NCBI GenBank assembly: GCA_963838095.1
Contig: CAWIPO010000006.1
Location: 620,001-684,000 of the forward strand
DNA length: 64,000 nucleotides
DNA from: CAWCGU01 sp963838095
GTDB taxonomy: Bacteria > Actinomycetota > Thermoleophilia > Solirubrobacterales > 70-9
Direction: 5' to 3'
Made by a program: the position numbers and the translations under genes. Below, piece after piece: positions 52,292 through 61,184 of this stretch (the first letter of the stretch is position 1; the number at the start of each line of letters is the position of its first letter). Under the pieces are notes generated by a model. The model ran no database searches. It had not been told where the DNA came from and worked only from the letters and a program-made list of their open reading frames with translations.

Positions 52292-54754
52292 ATGAAGTCG
52301 AGACGAAGGACAGGGCGATGGACCGCGATGCTCATTGGGGCATCGGTCGCGCTGCTGACCTCGTCCGCCGGCGCGTCCGGCGGCGGCGACCCGGCGGCCA
52401 CCGCGCTCAACATCATCCCCTCGGGGCAATACGGGTTCCCGGTGCCTGGTGCCGACTCACAGGCATTGATGTACGACGGGCTGACCCCGCTGTTCGACCA
52501 GGTGACCAACGCCGACCTGACCACGTACTTCAAGTCGGAGGGGCTGGGCGTGGGCCCCGACGGGCCCGGCGTCGAGGAACCGGTCCCGAATCCCGACGTG
52601 ACGATCATCCGCGACCGCTTCAACGTCCCGCACGTTACGTCGAGGACATATGAAGGGGGCATATGGGCTGCCGGGTGGATCATCGCTGCGGATCGCTCCC
52701 TGTTGCTCGCCCAGGCCCGCTACAACGCCCGCGTTGCCGCGATCGACGTGCCGGGCCTGAACGCGATCAACCTCATCTCCTCACTTCAGAGCTTCACTCC
52801 GAGCGCGCAGACCGAGGCGGAGGTCGCGGAGCAAACCGAGGTTCTCCGCGACGCCGGCAAGGAGGGCCGCGCCGTGCTGAAGGACATCGACACGTTCATC
52901 TCGGGGATCAACGACTACCTGGCGATCAACAGCCCGAACACCGCGCCATGGACCCGCAACGACATCTACGCGCTGAACGCGGTGAAGGGCCAGTTCGTGG
53001 GACAGGGAGGAGGAGACGAGGCAAGCCGGACCCAGTTCCTGGCGGGACTGCAGCAACGGCTCGGGCGCGAACGCGGCACGAGCGTCTTCAACGACCTCCG
53101 CCAGTTCAAGAACCCGGAGAACCCGAACACTGTCGACGGCACCTTCAAGTACGGGAGCATTCCGGACAAGCCGAGCGGCAACGTGATCATCGATCCCGGA
53201 AGCTTCGAGACAGTGTCGGTGACGCCGGTCGGCGCATCCTCCGCGCCAGTCGCGCCCGAGCCGCCGGCCCACGCCAGCAACACGCTGATGATCGACGCTG
53301 AGCATTCCAAGAGCGGCCATCCGCTGATGGTCGGCGGTCCGCAGATCGGCTACACCTTTCCCGGGTTCACGCTCGAAATCGACATGAACGCGCCCGGTCT
53401 CGTCTGGCGGGGCGCCACGTCTGCGCCGTTCCCCGGCTACATGCTGATCGGCCGCGGTCGTGACTTCGCGACCACGCTGACGTCGGCTGGCGGCGACATC
53501 ATCGACCAGTACGCCGAGACGCTCTGCGGCGGAAGCGACGAGATGTACCGCTACAAGGGCAAGTGCCGGCAGATGGGGCACTTCGACGCCGGGACCCTGA
53601 ACGGTCAGCCGATCGGCTTCCTGACCACCGTGCACGGGCCCGTTGTCGGCTACGCGACCGTCGACGGGCGCAGGGTGGCGATCTCATCCAAGCGCTCGAG
53701 CTACGGGAGGGACACGCTCGACCAACTCTTCTACCGTCGCCTGTCGACGGGGGCGGTTCAGAGCCCGAAGTCGTTCTACGAGGCGGCTGCTCTGACTCCG
53801 CAGACGTTCCACTCGTTCTACATCGACAGCGAGGACATTGCCCTGTACACGAGTGGGCTCCTGCCGATCCGCCCGCGCGGGGTGGATCCGGGCCTGCTGA
53901 CGGACGGCACGGGCGATTATGAGTGGACCGGCTTCCTTGGCGACGGCGGCCATCCGCACGGCAAGAACCCCGATGACGGGACGATCGTAAACTGGAACCA
54001 GATCGGCGCCCGCGGCTTCGGGGCGGCAGACGACGACTGGGGTGGAAACGGCTCCGCGGTGCGCGTGGACCTGCTCAACGCCAACCTCGAGCGCCTCGCG
54101 CGCAAGGGCAAATGGACACTCGCGGCGGTCGTCGCGGCAATGAACGCGGGCGCAACCCAGGACGTGAGGGCGATCGACACCGTGCCGCTGCTGCGGAAGC
54201 TGCTGAAGGGCTCAACGGCCCCGTCCGAGCAGGCAGCGCAGATGCTCTCGCTGCTGACGACGTGGCGCCAGAACGGCGGCAGCAGGCTCGACCGCGACCT
54301 CGACGGCAAGATCGACGACCCCGGTGCGGCGATCATGGACACGGCGTGGCCGATAATCGCCGACGCATTCATGGGCCCCAGGCTCGGCCCGCAACTCGAC
54401 GAGCTGAACTCGCTCTTCCGTCGCTTCGATCAGCCGCCCTCCGGCCAGTTCAGCGGCTGGTATCAGTACTTCGACCGCGACATCCGCAGCCTGCTCGGGA
54501 TGCAGGTCCAAAAGCCGTTCCAGAACAGCTACTGCGGCAAGGGCAAGCTCGGCGCCTGTCAGACCGCGATCTGGAACGCGATCGCAGAGGCGGGCGCCGC
54601 GCTGACGGCCGCCCAGGGCACCGAAGACCCGTCGGCCTGGCGCGCCGACGCGACCGCGGAGCGGATCAGCTTCGTCCCGGGGCTGCTTCCGACGACGATG
54701 CGGTACACGAACCGGCCGAGCGGTATCCAGCAGGTCATTTCCTTCGACCGCTGA
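52292..54754 (+). CDS. Penicillin acylase-family (Ntn hydrolase) secreted protein
   Basis: 820 residues. A signal sequence (MKSRRRTGRWTAMLIGASVA, then LLTSSAGA) precedes an alpha-chain region with NPDVTIIRDRFNVPHVTSRT and AAGWIIAADRSLLLAQARYN, and a spacer. PPAHASNTLMIDAEHSKSGH holds the expected self-cleavage site and the new N-terminal nucleophile, Ser329, in SNTL. PLMVGGPQIGYTFPGFTLEI and TTVHGPVVGYA continue the beta chain. The family cleaves amide bonds of beta-lactams, acyl-homoserine lactones or lipopeptides; the substrate is not predictable here. It lies between the glycosyltransferase array and the export genes, with an 80-nt or longer leader. Confidence 0.85.
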   Translation: MKSRRRTGRWTAMLIGASVALLTSSAGASGGGDPAATALNIIPSGQYGFPVPGADSQALMYDGLTPLFDQVTNADLTTYFKSEGLGVGPDGPGVEEPVPNPDVTIIRDRFNVPHVTSRTYEGGIWAAGWIIAADRSLLLAQARYNARVAAIDVPGLNAINLISSLQSFTPSAQTEAEVAEQTEVLRDAGKEGRAVLKDIDTFISGINDYLAINSPNTAPWTRNDIYALNAVKGQFVGQGGGDEASRTQFLAGLQQRLGRERGTSVFNDLRQFKNPENPNTVDGTFKYGSIPDKPSGNVIIDPGSFETVSVTPVGASSAPVAPEPPAHASNTLMIDAEHSKSGHPLMVGGPQIGYTFPGFTLEIDMNAPGLVWRGATSAPFPGYMLIGRGRDFATTLTSAGGDIIDQYAETLCGGSDEMYRYKGKCRQMGHFDAGTLNGQPIGFLTTVHGPVVGYATVDGRRVAISSKRSSYGRDTLDQLFYRRLSTGAVQSPKSFYEAAALTPQTFHSFYIDSEDIALYTSGLLPIRPRGVDPGLLTDGTGDYEWTGFLGDGGHPHGKNPDDGTIVNWNQIGARGFGAADDDWGGNGSAVRVDLLNANLERLARKGKWTLAAVVAAMNAGATQDVRAIDTVPLLRKLLKGSTAPSEQAAQMLSLLTTWRQNGGSRLDRDLDGKIDDPGAAIMDTAWPIIADAFMGPRLGPQLDELNSLFRRFDQPPSGQFSGWYQYFDRDIRSLLGMQVQKPFQNSYCGKGKLGACQTAIWNAIAEAGAALTAAQGTEDPSAWRADATAERISFVPGLLPTTMRYTNRPSGIQQVISFDR

Positions 54755-54757
54755 GTC

Positions 54758-55513
54758 CTAGTCACCGCTGCGGTAAGCCGCGATCACTTCGCTGAACTCG
54801 CCGTCGGCGCGGACCTGCCCGGCGTCGAGCCAAAGCGCGCGCGGGCACAGGCGCTCGAGGGCGGCGTGGTCGTGGCCGGCCGCGACGACGATGCCTCCCC
54901 GCTCGCGCAGGTCACGACCGTAGTCCTCGACGATCGCCCGGAACTCGTGGTCCAGCGCCTCGAAGACCTCGTCGAGGAGCAGGATCTCCGGCGCGGTGGA
55001 CTGGATCACTGCCAGATGCAGGCGCGCCCGCATGCCCTGCGAGTACGTGTACACCGGACGCTCGAAAGCGTCTTCGAGCCGCGTGTCTTGCTTCAGTGTC
55101 TCGAGCGAATCTCTCGCCTCCTCGAGCGAGAGCCCGGCCAGCACCTCGAGCATCAGCGCCGCCTCGCGGCCCGTCAGCATCGCCTGTAGGCCGACCTCGG
55201 TGGCCAGCAGCGATCCGACGCGACCGTCGATGCGGGCGGAGCCCTGATCGGGCGCGAGCACCCCGGCGAGCACGCGCAGCAGGGTCGTCTTGCCCGAGCC
55301 CGTGGGCCCGACGATCGCGAGCCCCGCGCCGGGCTCGAGGTGCAGGTCGACACCGCGCAGTCCCCAGGCGCTGTCGCGAATCCGCCGCAGGTAGCGCAGC
55401 GTCGGCGTCACGATCCGGCCCCGGCGGTCGAAGTCGAATCGCACGCCCACGTTCTCGAGCACGACCTCCGCGGTCGACAGCGCCTGCTGGTCTGGAGCCA
55501 CCGCGACGCTCAT
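54758..55513 (-). CDS. Polysaccharide ABC exporter, ATP-binding protein (Wzt/TagH-like)
   Basis: 251 residues from ATG 55513. Walker A GPTGSGKTT (69-77), the exporter-type signature TYSQGMRARLHLAV in place of LSGGQ, and Walker B EILLLDEVFEALD. The YSQGM form is typical of ATPases that export O-antigen, teichoic acid or capsule chains. There is no C-terminal carbohydrate-binding domain, so it is of the TagH/RfbE-minimal type rather than E. coli Wzt. It overlaps the permease gene by one base and acts with it at the inner membrane. Confidence 0.9.
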   Translation of the reverse strand: MSVAVAPDQQALSTAEVVLENVGVRFDFDRRGRIVTPTLRYLRRIRDSAWGLRGVDLHLEPGAGLAIVGPTGSGKTTLLRVLAGVLAPDQGSARIDGRVGSLLATEVGLQAMLTGREAALMLEVLAGLSLEEARDSLETLKQDTRLEDAFERPVYTYSQGMRARLHLAVIQSTAPEILLLDEVFEALDHEFRAIVEDYGRDLRERGGIVVAAGHDHAALERLCPRALWLDAGQVRADGEFSEVIAAYRSGD

Positions 55514-56277
55514 CACACCAGTTTCGCGAGGTAAGCCTGCTCGCGCCGGTACAGGCGAAGGCCGACCGTTCCCACGAGCAGGGTCGCCGCGAGCGGCGAG
55601 AGGATCTCCCACGCCGCCGGCGCCTGGCCGAACAGCAGCGCGTCGCGAAACAGCTCGAAGAGCCCCGTGAACGGGTTGTACGGCATCAGCTCACGCGTCG
55701 TGCCGGTGATCTGGTCCAGCGCCACCAATCCCGGCGCGAGGAAGAAGAAGATCCGCACCAGCGAGGCGACGAACGGCGTGTACTCCGGGTACCAGACGCC
55801 GATCAGCGCCGCCGGAAAGGCCAGCGCGGCGGCGAAAGCGGCGGTGAGCGCAATCGCGACGGGCAGCCACAGGATCGCTGTCGAGGGCTCCACCCAGTAG
55901 ACGATCATCATCAGCGGCAGCAGCGTCAGGCTGGCCACGAAGGCGACCGACTCGGTGGCGAGGGAAGCCGGGGGGATCAGGATCCGCGGGAAGGCGGTGT
56001 TGACGATGATCGAGCCGCGCATTCCCACCGACTGCAGCGCGTTGCCGAACGTGCCCGTCACGAACCCGAACGGGACGATCGCGCAGGCGAGGCTGAGCCC
56101 GGCCGCCTCGGCGCCAGTGCTGAAGACCAGCGTCACGAGCACCAGGTACACGCCCACGGTCGCGTACGGCTCCAGGAACCACTTCAGCGCCCGCATCCCG
56201 CCTCGCCCGTAGCGGATCTGCAGGTCCGACGCGGCGAGAACCCGCAGGATCTCGAACGGCCTACGCCACCAGGTCAA
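55513..56277 (-). CDS. Polysaccharide ABC exporter, permease (Wzm/TagG-like)
   Basis: 254 residues with about six membrane helices, for instance FLEPYATVGVYLVLVTLVFS, LSLACAIVPFGFVTGTFGN, LTLLPLMMIVYWVEPSTAIL and IFFFLAPGLVALDQITGTTR. The N-terminal LRVLAASDLQIRYGRGGMRA and the middle NAFPRILIPPASL-type (NTAFPRILIPPASLATES) segments are features of ABC-2 polysaccharide permeases. It lies between the flavoprotein gene (17-base overlap) and the ATPase. Together they would move a lipid-linked glycan out of the cell. Confidence 0.9.
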   Translation of the reverse strand: MTWWRRPFEILRVLAASDLQIRYGRGGMRALKWFLEPYATVGVYLVLVTLVFSTGAEAAGLSLACAIVPFGFVTGTFGNALQSVGMRGSIIVNTAFPRILIPPASLATESVAFVASLTLLPLMMIVYWVEPSTAILWLPVAIALTAAFAAALAFPAALIGVWYPEYTPFVASLVRIFFFLAPGLVALDQITGTTRELMPYNPFTGLFELFRDALLFGQAPAAWEILSPLAATLLVGTVGLRLYRREQAYLAKLV

Positions 56278-57724
56278 GGTCAGCGAGGCCCTCGGCGAGC
56301 GGACCCTCCTCGAGGTACTCGGCCTTGGTGTTCACCGACCAGACGTCCCGGGCGATGCCGTCGGTGTAGCTGAGGGTGGCGAGGATCGCGGTCCACATCG
56401 AGTGGTCCTGGTTGTTGTACCGATGCAGCCCGTTGCGGCCGAAGGTCTTCAGGTTCTCGAAATGCTCGAGGTAGCCCCGCACCTCGGCGACGGCCTCGCG
56501 GTATCCGGTGTCGTAGATCGGATACGCCTTCGGGACTCGAACCTTGACGCCGTTGAACACCTGCGCGGCATCGATCAGGCCGATCTCCGCCAGGTCCTTG
56601 GTTGCCATTTCCACGGCCTGCTCGTCGGTCATCTCCCAGATCTCGTCGTCCTCGGTGCAGAAGTACTCGACCCCGAGACAGGTCTTCCCGGCTGGCACCA
56701 TGTCCGGGCTCCAGGCGCCAAAGTTCTGCACCCTGCCGGCGCGGGTGCGCGGATCGTGGAGGTAGATCCAGTTGTCGGGAAACGGCTCCGCCTCGTGCGT
56801 CATCAGCGCCACGAGGCAGAGGCCGCGATGGCGGAGCTGTCGCGCCGCCGCACGCACCTCCGAGGGCGCGGGAGGATCAAGGATTTCGACCAGCTCGGGC
56901 AGCGCGATGCTCGAGAGCACTGCGTCCACGGAGTGCTCGCGCTCCTGGCCTTCGGTGCGCACGATCACGCTCTCGGCCCTGCCCGCGCGGTGGCGGATGG
57001 CGACGCAGCGGCGGTTGAGCAGCACGGGAATCCCCCGCTCCTCGACCCAGTCGCGGAACGCCTCCCACATCTGCCCCGGCCCGCGCCGCGGGTAGAGGAA
57101 CTCCTCGATCAGAGTCGGCGCGTGGCTGCGTCTCAGCCGCAGGATCCCGAGGATTGCCTGGAAGAGGCTGAAGTCCTGGATCCGCTGCGCCGCCCACTCC
57201 GCCTCGATCTTCGACCCAGGGATTCCCCACACCTTCTCGGTGTAGGAGCGGAAGAAGGCGTCATACAGGCGCCGCCCAAAGCGACGCACCACCCAGTCCT
57301 CGAACGTTCGCGGTGGCACGTTCCGCAAACGCCGTCGCCAGTAGAGATACGAGAACAGACAGCGAGCCGACTCAACGAGCCCGAGGCCGCGGAAGACGTC
57401 GGCGGCCCGCAGCGGGTAGTTGAAGAAGCTTCCCTTGTAGTAGATGCGGGACATCCGCTGGCGCGTGAGCAGCTCGCTGCCCAGCATCTCCTCCCACAAG
57501 TTCCGCACCGGTTCGAGCTTCGTGTAGAAGCGATGCCCCCCGAGGTCGAAGCGGTAGTCCTCGAACTCGACCGTCTTCGCGATTCCGCCCACGGTGCCGT
57601 CGGCTTCGAGAACCGTTCCCTGCTGCCCACGTCGCGCAAGCGCCCACGCTGCACTGAGACCTGCCGGCCCTGCACCGAGGACTGCCGCGCCGAGGCCGGA
57701 TGCGTCACTCCGGTCGTCGGACAT
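56261..57724 (-). CDS. FAD-dependent oxidoreductase, UDP-galactopyranose mutase-like
   Basis: 487 residues. N-terminal FAD motif VLGAGPAGLSAAWALARRGQ then VLEADGTVGGIAKTVEFEDY and RFDLGGHRFYTKLEPVRNLW, the start typical of the UDP-galactopyranose mutase and protoporphyrinogen-oxidase-like group. YYKGSFFNYPLRAADVFRGL and YTEKVWGIPGSKIEAEWAAQ resemble substrate-domain parts of mutase-like proteins. It could turn UDP-galactopyranose to the furanose form for a surface glycan, fitting its place beside the exporter, but it is longer than classic Glf (about 390), so another sugar-modifying role is possible. ATG 57724 follows TACACT by 8 nt. Confidence 0.78.
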   Translation of the reverse strand: MSDDRSDASGLGAAVLGAGPAGLSAAWALARRGQQGTVLEADGTVGGIAKTVEFEDYRFDLGGHRFYTKLEPVRNLWEEMLGSELLTRQRMSRIYYKGSFFNYPLRAADVFRGLGLVESARCLFSYLYWRRRLRNVPPRTFEDWVVRRFGRRLYDAFFRSYTEKVWGIPGSKIEAEWAAQRIQDFSLFQAILGILRLRRSHAPTLIEEFLYPRRGPGQMWEAFRDWVEERGIPVLLNRRCVAIRHRAGRAESVIVRTEGQEREHSVDAVLSSIALPELVEILDPPAPSEVRAAARQLRHRGLCLVALMTHEAEPFPDNWIYLHDPRTRAGRVQNFGAWSPDMVPAGKTCLGVEYFCTEDDEIWEMTDEQAVEMATKDLAEIGLIDAAQVFNGVKVRVPKAYPIYDTGYREAVAEVRGYLEHFENLKTFGRNGLHRYNNQDHSMWTAILATLSYTDGIARDVWSVNTKAEYLEEGPLAEGLADLDLVA

Positions 57725-57732
57725 TCGCCATC

Positions 57733-57738
57733 AGTGTA
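57733..57738 (-). promoter_or_regulatory. -10 element (TACACT on the minus strand) of the exporter operon
   Basis: TACACT is followed by 8 nt and the ATG at 57724. With the opposing TAGTGT at 57773 it makes a compact divergent promoter pair in a 61-bp gap. Confidence 0.4.
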
Positions 57739-57772
57739 GTCCTCGCCGGACCGGAACGAACATTCGTGTAGA

Positions 57773-57778
57773 TAGTGT
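57773..57778 (+). promoter_or_regulatory. -10 element (TAGTGT) of the FkbM gene
   Basis: TAGTGT is followed by 7 nt and the GTG at 57786. The same hexamer and spacing precede the GTG at 61958. Confidence 0.45.
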
Positions 57779-57785
57779 GAATTCT

Positions 57786-58595
57786 GTGCGTAACGGTCTC
57801 CTCGCCCCGGCACGGCGCGTGCTGCACGGTCCCCGACGGCTTCTGTGGCTTAGCCGCGAGCAGCGACGCGCCCGCAGGCTCGCGGGACGCCGACTGCTGC
57901 GTACGTTCGCGCACACCTATCCGGAGGCGTTCGTGATCGAGATCGGAGCCAACGACGGTCACCAGAGCGACCATCTCGCCGAGCTGATCGCCTCGACCGC
58001 ATGGCGCGGGATCCTGGTCGAGCCACAGCCCGAGGCGTTCGCGCGGTTGAGTGAGCGCTACGGCGGCCTGGAGCGGATGACGCTCGAGAACGTGGCGATC
58101 GCCGAGCGCGACGGCCGGATTCCGTTCTACGAGATCCTCCCGCCGCCCGAGGGAGAACCACCTGAGCTTGTCGGCTCCTACGACCTGCTCGGGTCGCTGT
58201 CGCGGGAGGCGCTGCTCAGCCACGGATGGATCGCTGGCGTCGAGCGGCGGATCGTCCGCACGGAGGTGAACGGCATGCGCTTCGAGTCGCTGTGCCGGAA
58301 GCACTCGGTCGGCCGGATCGACATGCTGCTGATCGACACCGAGGGCCACGACCACGAGATCCTCAAGCAGGTGGATTTCGACGCTCACCGCCCTCGCCTG
58401 GTCGCGTACGAGCACGCGCTTCTGAGCGCCGAGCAGCGGGAGGCGAGCGGGGCATTGCTTCGAGAGTGCGGCTACGAGGTGATGGAGGAGTACCTCGACA
58501 CCTGGTGCCTGGACACGACGCCCGACGATCGCCTGACGGCCAGATGGAGACGCCTGACCCCGATCGCCCCCGGGATCTCCCTGCGCGACGACTGA
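57786..58595 (+). CDS. FkbM-family SAM-dependent methyltransferase
   Basis: 269 residues. The SAM-binding loop reads FVIEIGANDGHQSDHLAEL, followed by WRGILVEPQPEAFARLSERY (acidic residue for the SAM ribose) and LENVAIAERDGRIPFYE; IDMLLIDTEGHDHEILKQVD is the FkbM end motif. The family O-methylates sugars and polyketides. Beside glycosyltransferases and an exporter, a sugar hydroxyl is the likely target. GTG 57786 was chosen because TAGTGT stands 7 nt before it; GTG 57777 is an alternative. The next gene overlaps by one base. Confidence 0.88.
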   Translation: MRNGLLAPARRVLHGPRRLLWLSREQRRARRLAGRRLLRTFAHTYPEAFVIEIGANDGHQSDHLAELIASTAWRGILVEPQPEAFARLSERYGGLERMTLENVAIAERDGRIPFYEILPPPEGEPPELVGSYDLLGSLSREALLSHGWIAGVERRIVRTEVNGMRFESLCRKHSVGRIDMLLIDTEGHDHEILKQVDFDAHRPRLVAYEHALLSAEQREASGALLRECGYEVMEEYLDTWCLDTTPDDRLTARWRRLTPIAPGISLRDD

Positions 58596-59398
58596 TGTTC
58601 GCCGCGGTGAGATCTGGTCCCTCGCTTTCTCCCGCTTCGGCGCCGAAGAGCGCCGGGTACCGGCTGCTGATGCTCGATGCTCTGCGGCGCGTTCGTGGGC
58701 GCCGCGATCCCGCTTCGAAGGCCCTCGCGGCCGCGCTGCGGACCACTGCCCTGGGCCGGATTCCGCGCGAGGAACGCGATTGGATCGCCCGCATCGAGGC
58801 GCGACGGCAGGCGCTTGCGTCGGGAAACGGCCCCGGCCCGCCCGAGGGCATGGGGCCGGCCGAATTTGCGCGGGCCGTGGAGTGGATGAGCGTGCCGCCG
58901 ACGCTGGGGCGCTTTCTGCTGCGGGTCGTTCGGGAGCTGTCGCCGCGGTCCTGCCTCGAGCTCGGCACGGGGTTCGGGATCTCGAGCGCCTATCAAGGCG
59001 CGGCGCTGGAGCTGAACGGAGCCGGCGATCTGATCACCATCGACGTGGCGGAGCAGTGGGGCGAGATCGCGCGGCAGGGCCACTCCGAGCTGGGACTGGA
59101 CCGCAGAGTGGAAGTGTTGGTTGGGGATCCCGGCGAGACGCTCACGTCAGCGCTGGAGCGAGCCGCTCCCATCGACTACGCGTTCATCGACTCCGACCAC
59201 CGAGAGCACGAGACCCTCGCCGTTGTCGAAGAAATGCTCCCCCATCTCTCCGAGCCGGCGCTGCTCCTGTTCGACGACGTCGGCTTCTCGTCGCAGGAGA
59301 TGGAGCGTGCGTGGACCCGGATCGGCGATCACCCCCGGGTGTCGCTCGCCGCCCGCTTCGCCCGCATGGGCGCGGCGGTGGTGTCGGGCGAGAGCTAG
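58595..59398 (+). CDS. Class I SAM-dependent methyltransferase, paralogue 1
   Basis: 267 residues. The SAM motif is SCLELGTGFGISSAYQGAAL, followed by DLITIDVAEQWGEIARQGHS and, near the end, PIDYAFIDSDHREHETLAVV (a metal or substrate Asp pair) and LLFDDVGFSSQEMERAW. The order is that of O-methyltransferase family 3/24-like enzymes. It shares GRIPxxERxWI, GRFLxRLVxELxPRSC and the whole motif set with the gene at 61147, so the two are duplicates. ATG overlaps the FkbM stop by one base. Its 3' end meets the convergent gene with a 4-base overlap. Confidence 0.82.
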   Translation: MFAAVRSGPSLSPASAPKSAGYRLLMLDALRRVRGRRDPASKALAAALRTTALGRIPREERDWIARIEARRQALASGNGPGPPEGMGPAEFARAVEWMSVPPTLGRFLLRVVRELSPRSCLELGTGFGISSAYQGAALELNGAGDLITIDVAEQWGEIARQGHSELGLDRRVEVLVGDPGETLTSALERAAPIDYAFIDSDHREHETLAVVEEMLPHLSEPALLLFDDVGFSSQEMERAWTRIGDHPRVSLAARFARMGAAVVSGES

Positions 59399-60201
59399 GA
59401 CGGCACTGCCCAGATCCAAGGGGTCCGCCACGGGCGCAGCTCCGACATCAGGGTCTCGAGCTGGATCGTGCTCACCGCCGGGGTGCCCCAGAGCTGTGGA
59501 CGGTCCTCGAGATAGCGCTTTCCAGGCACTATCTGCTCGGTCCGGTGCGTGGGCTCGAGCCGTTGCCTCAGCTCGGCCTCGATTCCGGGGACGAAGGACT
59601 CGTGGGCCTCGATCAGCAGCCTGGCGTCGCCGAGCCACGGCACGCGGTCGGGATCGATCAGCTCCCGCTCCGCTCCCTCGCAGTCGCAGATCACCACCGT
59701 TCCGGGAGGCGGTTCCAGCTCCGCGAGTGCCTCCACGGTGCAGGTGGCTCGGAGATCGATCCTGTCCTCGACGCCGTTGAACCTCGCGATCCTGGTGCAG
59801 ATGCTCGCCATGTAGGGGTCCGCCTCGTACGCGACCACTCGCGCTTGGGGGCAGCGCAGCGCGATCCCGACGGCGTAGCAGCCGTTGCCGGCGCCGATGT
59901 TGACTACGAGCTCGGGGGCGGCCGCGATCAGCTTCTCGACAATCGGGTGCAGCTCGAGTTCGTATGTCCCCACCAGGTGCGGGACCAGACCGGGGATCTC
60001 GAGCACCGCCGAGCGCGGGTAGCGCATCCCGGCAAAGGGACCGGTCTTGACGTCGAGTCCGTGTCGTCTCGCGTAGGCAAGCGTGGGGCGGAACGACCCG
60101 CGATAGACGGTCAGGATCGACGCCAGCGGCTCGAACGCCCGAGCGCGGCGGCTGTCCCTCGGGATCCGACGGCGGGTGCGCCCGATCAGGTCGAGCTTCA
60201 C
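59395..60201 (-). CDS. FkbM-like SAM-dependent methyltransferase
   Basis: 268 residues from a GTG (60201). SAM loop ELVVNIGAGNGCYAVGIALR, ribose-binding ARVVAYEADPYMASICTRIA, and TVVICDCEGAERELIDPDRV, where Cys-Asp-Cys-Glu-Gly stands at the position of the FkbM D(x)EG end motif. An N-terminal part of about 80 residues, ending in GMRYPRSAVLEIPGLVPHLV, precedes the Rossmann domain. Likely a sugar or lipid O-methyltransferase. It overlaps the glycosyltransferase gene before it by 4 bases, so both are read together. Confidence 0.75.
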   Translation of the reverse strand: MKLDLIGRTRRRIPRDSRRARAFEPLASILTVYRGSFRPTLAYARRHGLDVKTGPFAGMRYPRSAVLEIPGLVPHLVGTYELELHPIVEKLIAAAPELVVNIGAGNGCYAVGIALRCPQARVVAYEADPYMASICTRIARFNGVEDRIDLRATCTVEALAELEPPPGTVVICDCEGAERELIDPDRVPWLGDARLLIEAHESFVPGIEAELRQRLEPTHRTEQIVPGKRYLEDRPQLWGTPAVSTIQLETLMSELRPWRTPWIWAVPS

Positions 60202-61184
60202 CCGCTCTTGCCGCCCGCGTTGCGCCCGAGTCGAGTGGCGGTGGCCTCGCGTGCGAAGCCGGCCGCGGTCGCGGCCTGAGACAGCGCTACGTAGGCGGCC
60301 GTCGACAGCCGGCCGCGGCGGTCGGAGCGAGCTGTCTGCCGGACCAATGCCCGACCGATGCCGGGTCGCTCCCTACCCCCGCCATTCGACTGCGCGTATC
60401 CGTGGAACGCCCACGCTCCCCGCCCGTAGCCGTAGTGCTGGCCGACGAACTGACGCAGCGTCAGCGTCCGCATATGGATCACGACGGCATCCGGGGCGGC
60501 GGCGAATCGATGGCCGGAGCGCAGCCAGCGCGCGCACATCTCCCGGTCCTCGGCGTAGCGGAAGGCCTCGTTGAAGCCACCCACTTCCCTCAGGGGCTGC
60601 GCCGGAAAAGCGAGGTTGCTGGACGAGAAGAAGCGCGGCGCGGTGGAGTCCTCGTTGCAGTGGGCCTGGAGTGCGTCGACCACCACCTGGGTTGCGACCG
60701 CCGCTCGGTTTCCGGGCGCCCCGTTGAGCGTTCTGCCGCCGACCGCGGCGCCGGGGTTCGCCGCCAGCGCGCGTTCCAGTTCTGCAAGCCAACCCGGCTC
60801 CGGCTCGCAGTCGTCGTCGGTGTAGGCGACGTAGCGGCCCCGGGCGGCCCCCGCACCGGCGTTGCGGGCCGCGGACGGACCGGTGCCGGTCGGCACCGCC
60901 AGCCGCACGTCGAGGTTCTTGCCACACTGCGCGACCACCGCTTCTGTCGCCGATCCGCCACCGTCGTTCACGACCACGACCTCAAGGCTCTCGCTCGGAT
61001 ACTGCACCCGCTCGAGAGCGGCGAGGCATCCGGCGAGGTAGCCCGGACGGCCTCTCGTGGGCACGACCACGGAGAAGACGACAGGCTCCTCCCGAGCATC
61101 CGTGGCCGCCGCTCCGATCACTCGCCGTGGGAGTCTACGGTCGCCGATGTCGATCGATTCGCCGATACTCGCCCGCGGGCGCAT
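60198..61184 (-). CDS. GT2-family glycosyltransferase
   Basis: 328 residues. GT-A fold start FSVVVPTRGRPGYLAGCLAA, VVVVNDGGGSATEAVV, then YVAYTDDDCEPEPGWLAELE with the DxD metal site. FFSSSNLAFPAQPLREVGGF then NEAFRYAEDREMCARWLRSG is the usual acceptor and ED motif of the family. The C-terminal HMRTLTLRQFVGQHYGYGRG, followed by small hydrophobic stretches, suggests membrane attachment. ATG 61184 was chosen, with GAGAGG upstream; a further start at 61262 exists. Its start and that of the divergent methyltransferase overlap. Sugar unknown. Confidence 0.88.
   Translation of the reverse strand: MRPRASIGESIDIGDRRLPRRVIGAAATDAREEPVVFSVVVPTRGRPGYLAGCLAALERVQYPSESLEVVVVNDGGGSATEAVVAQCGKNLDVRLAVPTGTGPSAARNAGAGAARGRYVAYTDDDCEPEPGWLAELERALAANPGAAVGGRTLNGAPGNRAAVATQVVVDALQAHCNEDSTAPRFFSSSNLAFPAQPLREVGGFNEAFRYAEDREMCARWLRSGHRFAAAPDAVVIHMRTLTLRQFVGQHYGYGRGAWAFHGYAQSNGGGRERPGIGRALVRQTARSDRRGRLSTAAYVALSQAATAAGFAREATATRLGRNAGGKSG
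61136..61141 (+). promoter_or_regulatory. -10 element (TACGGT) of methyltransferase paralogue 2
   Basis: TACGGT is followed by 5 nt and the ATG at 61147. It lies inside the coding DNA of the opposing glycosyltransferase gene. Confidence 0.35.
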
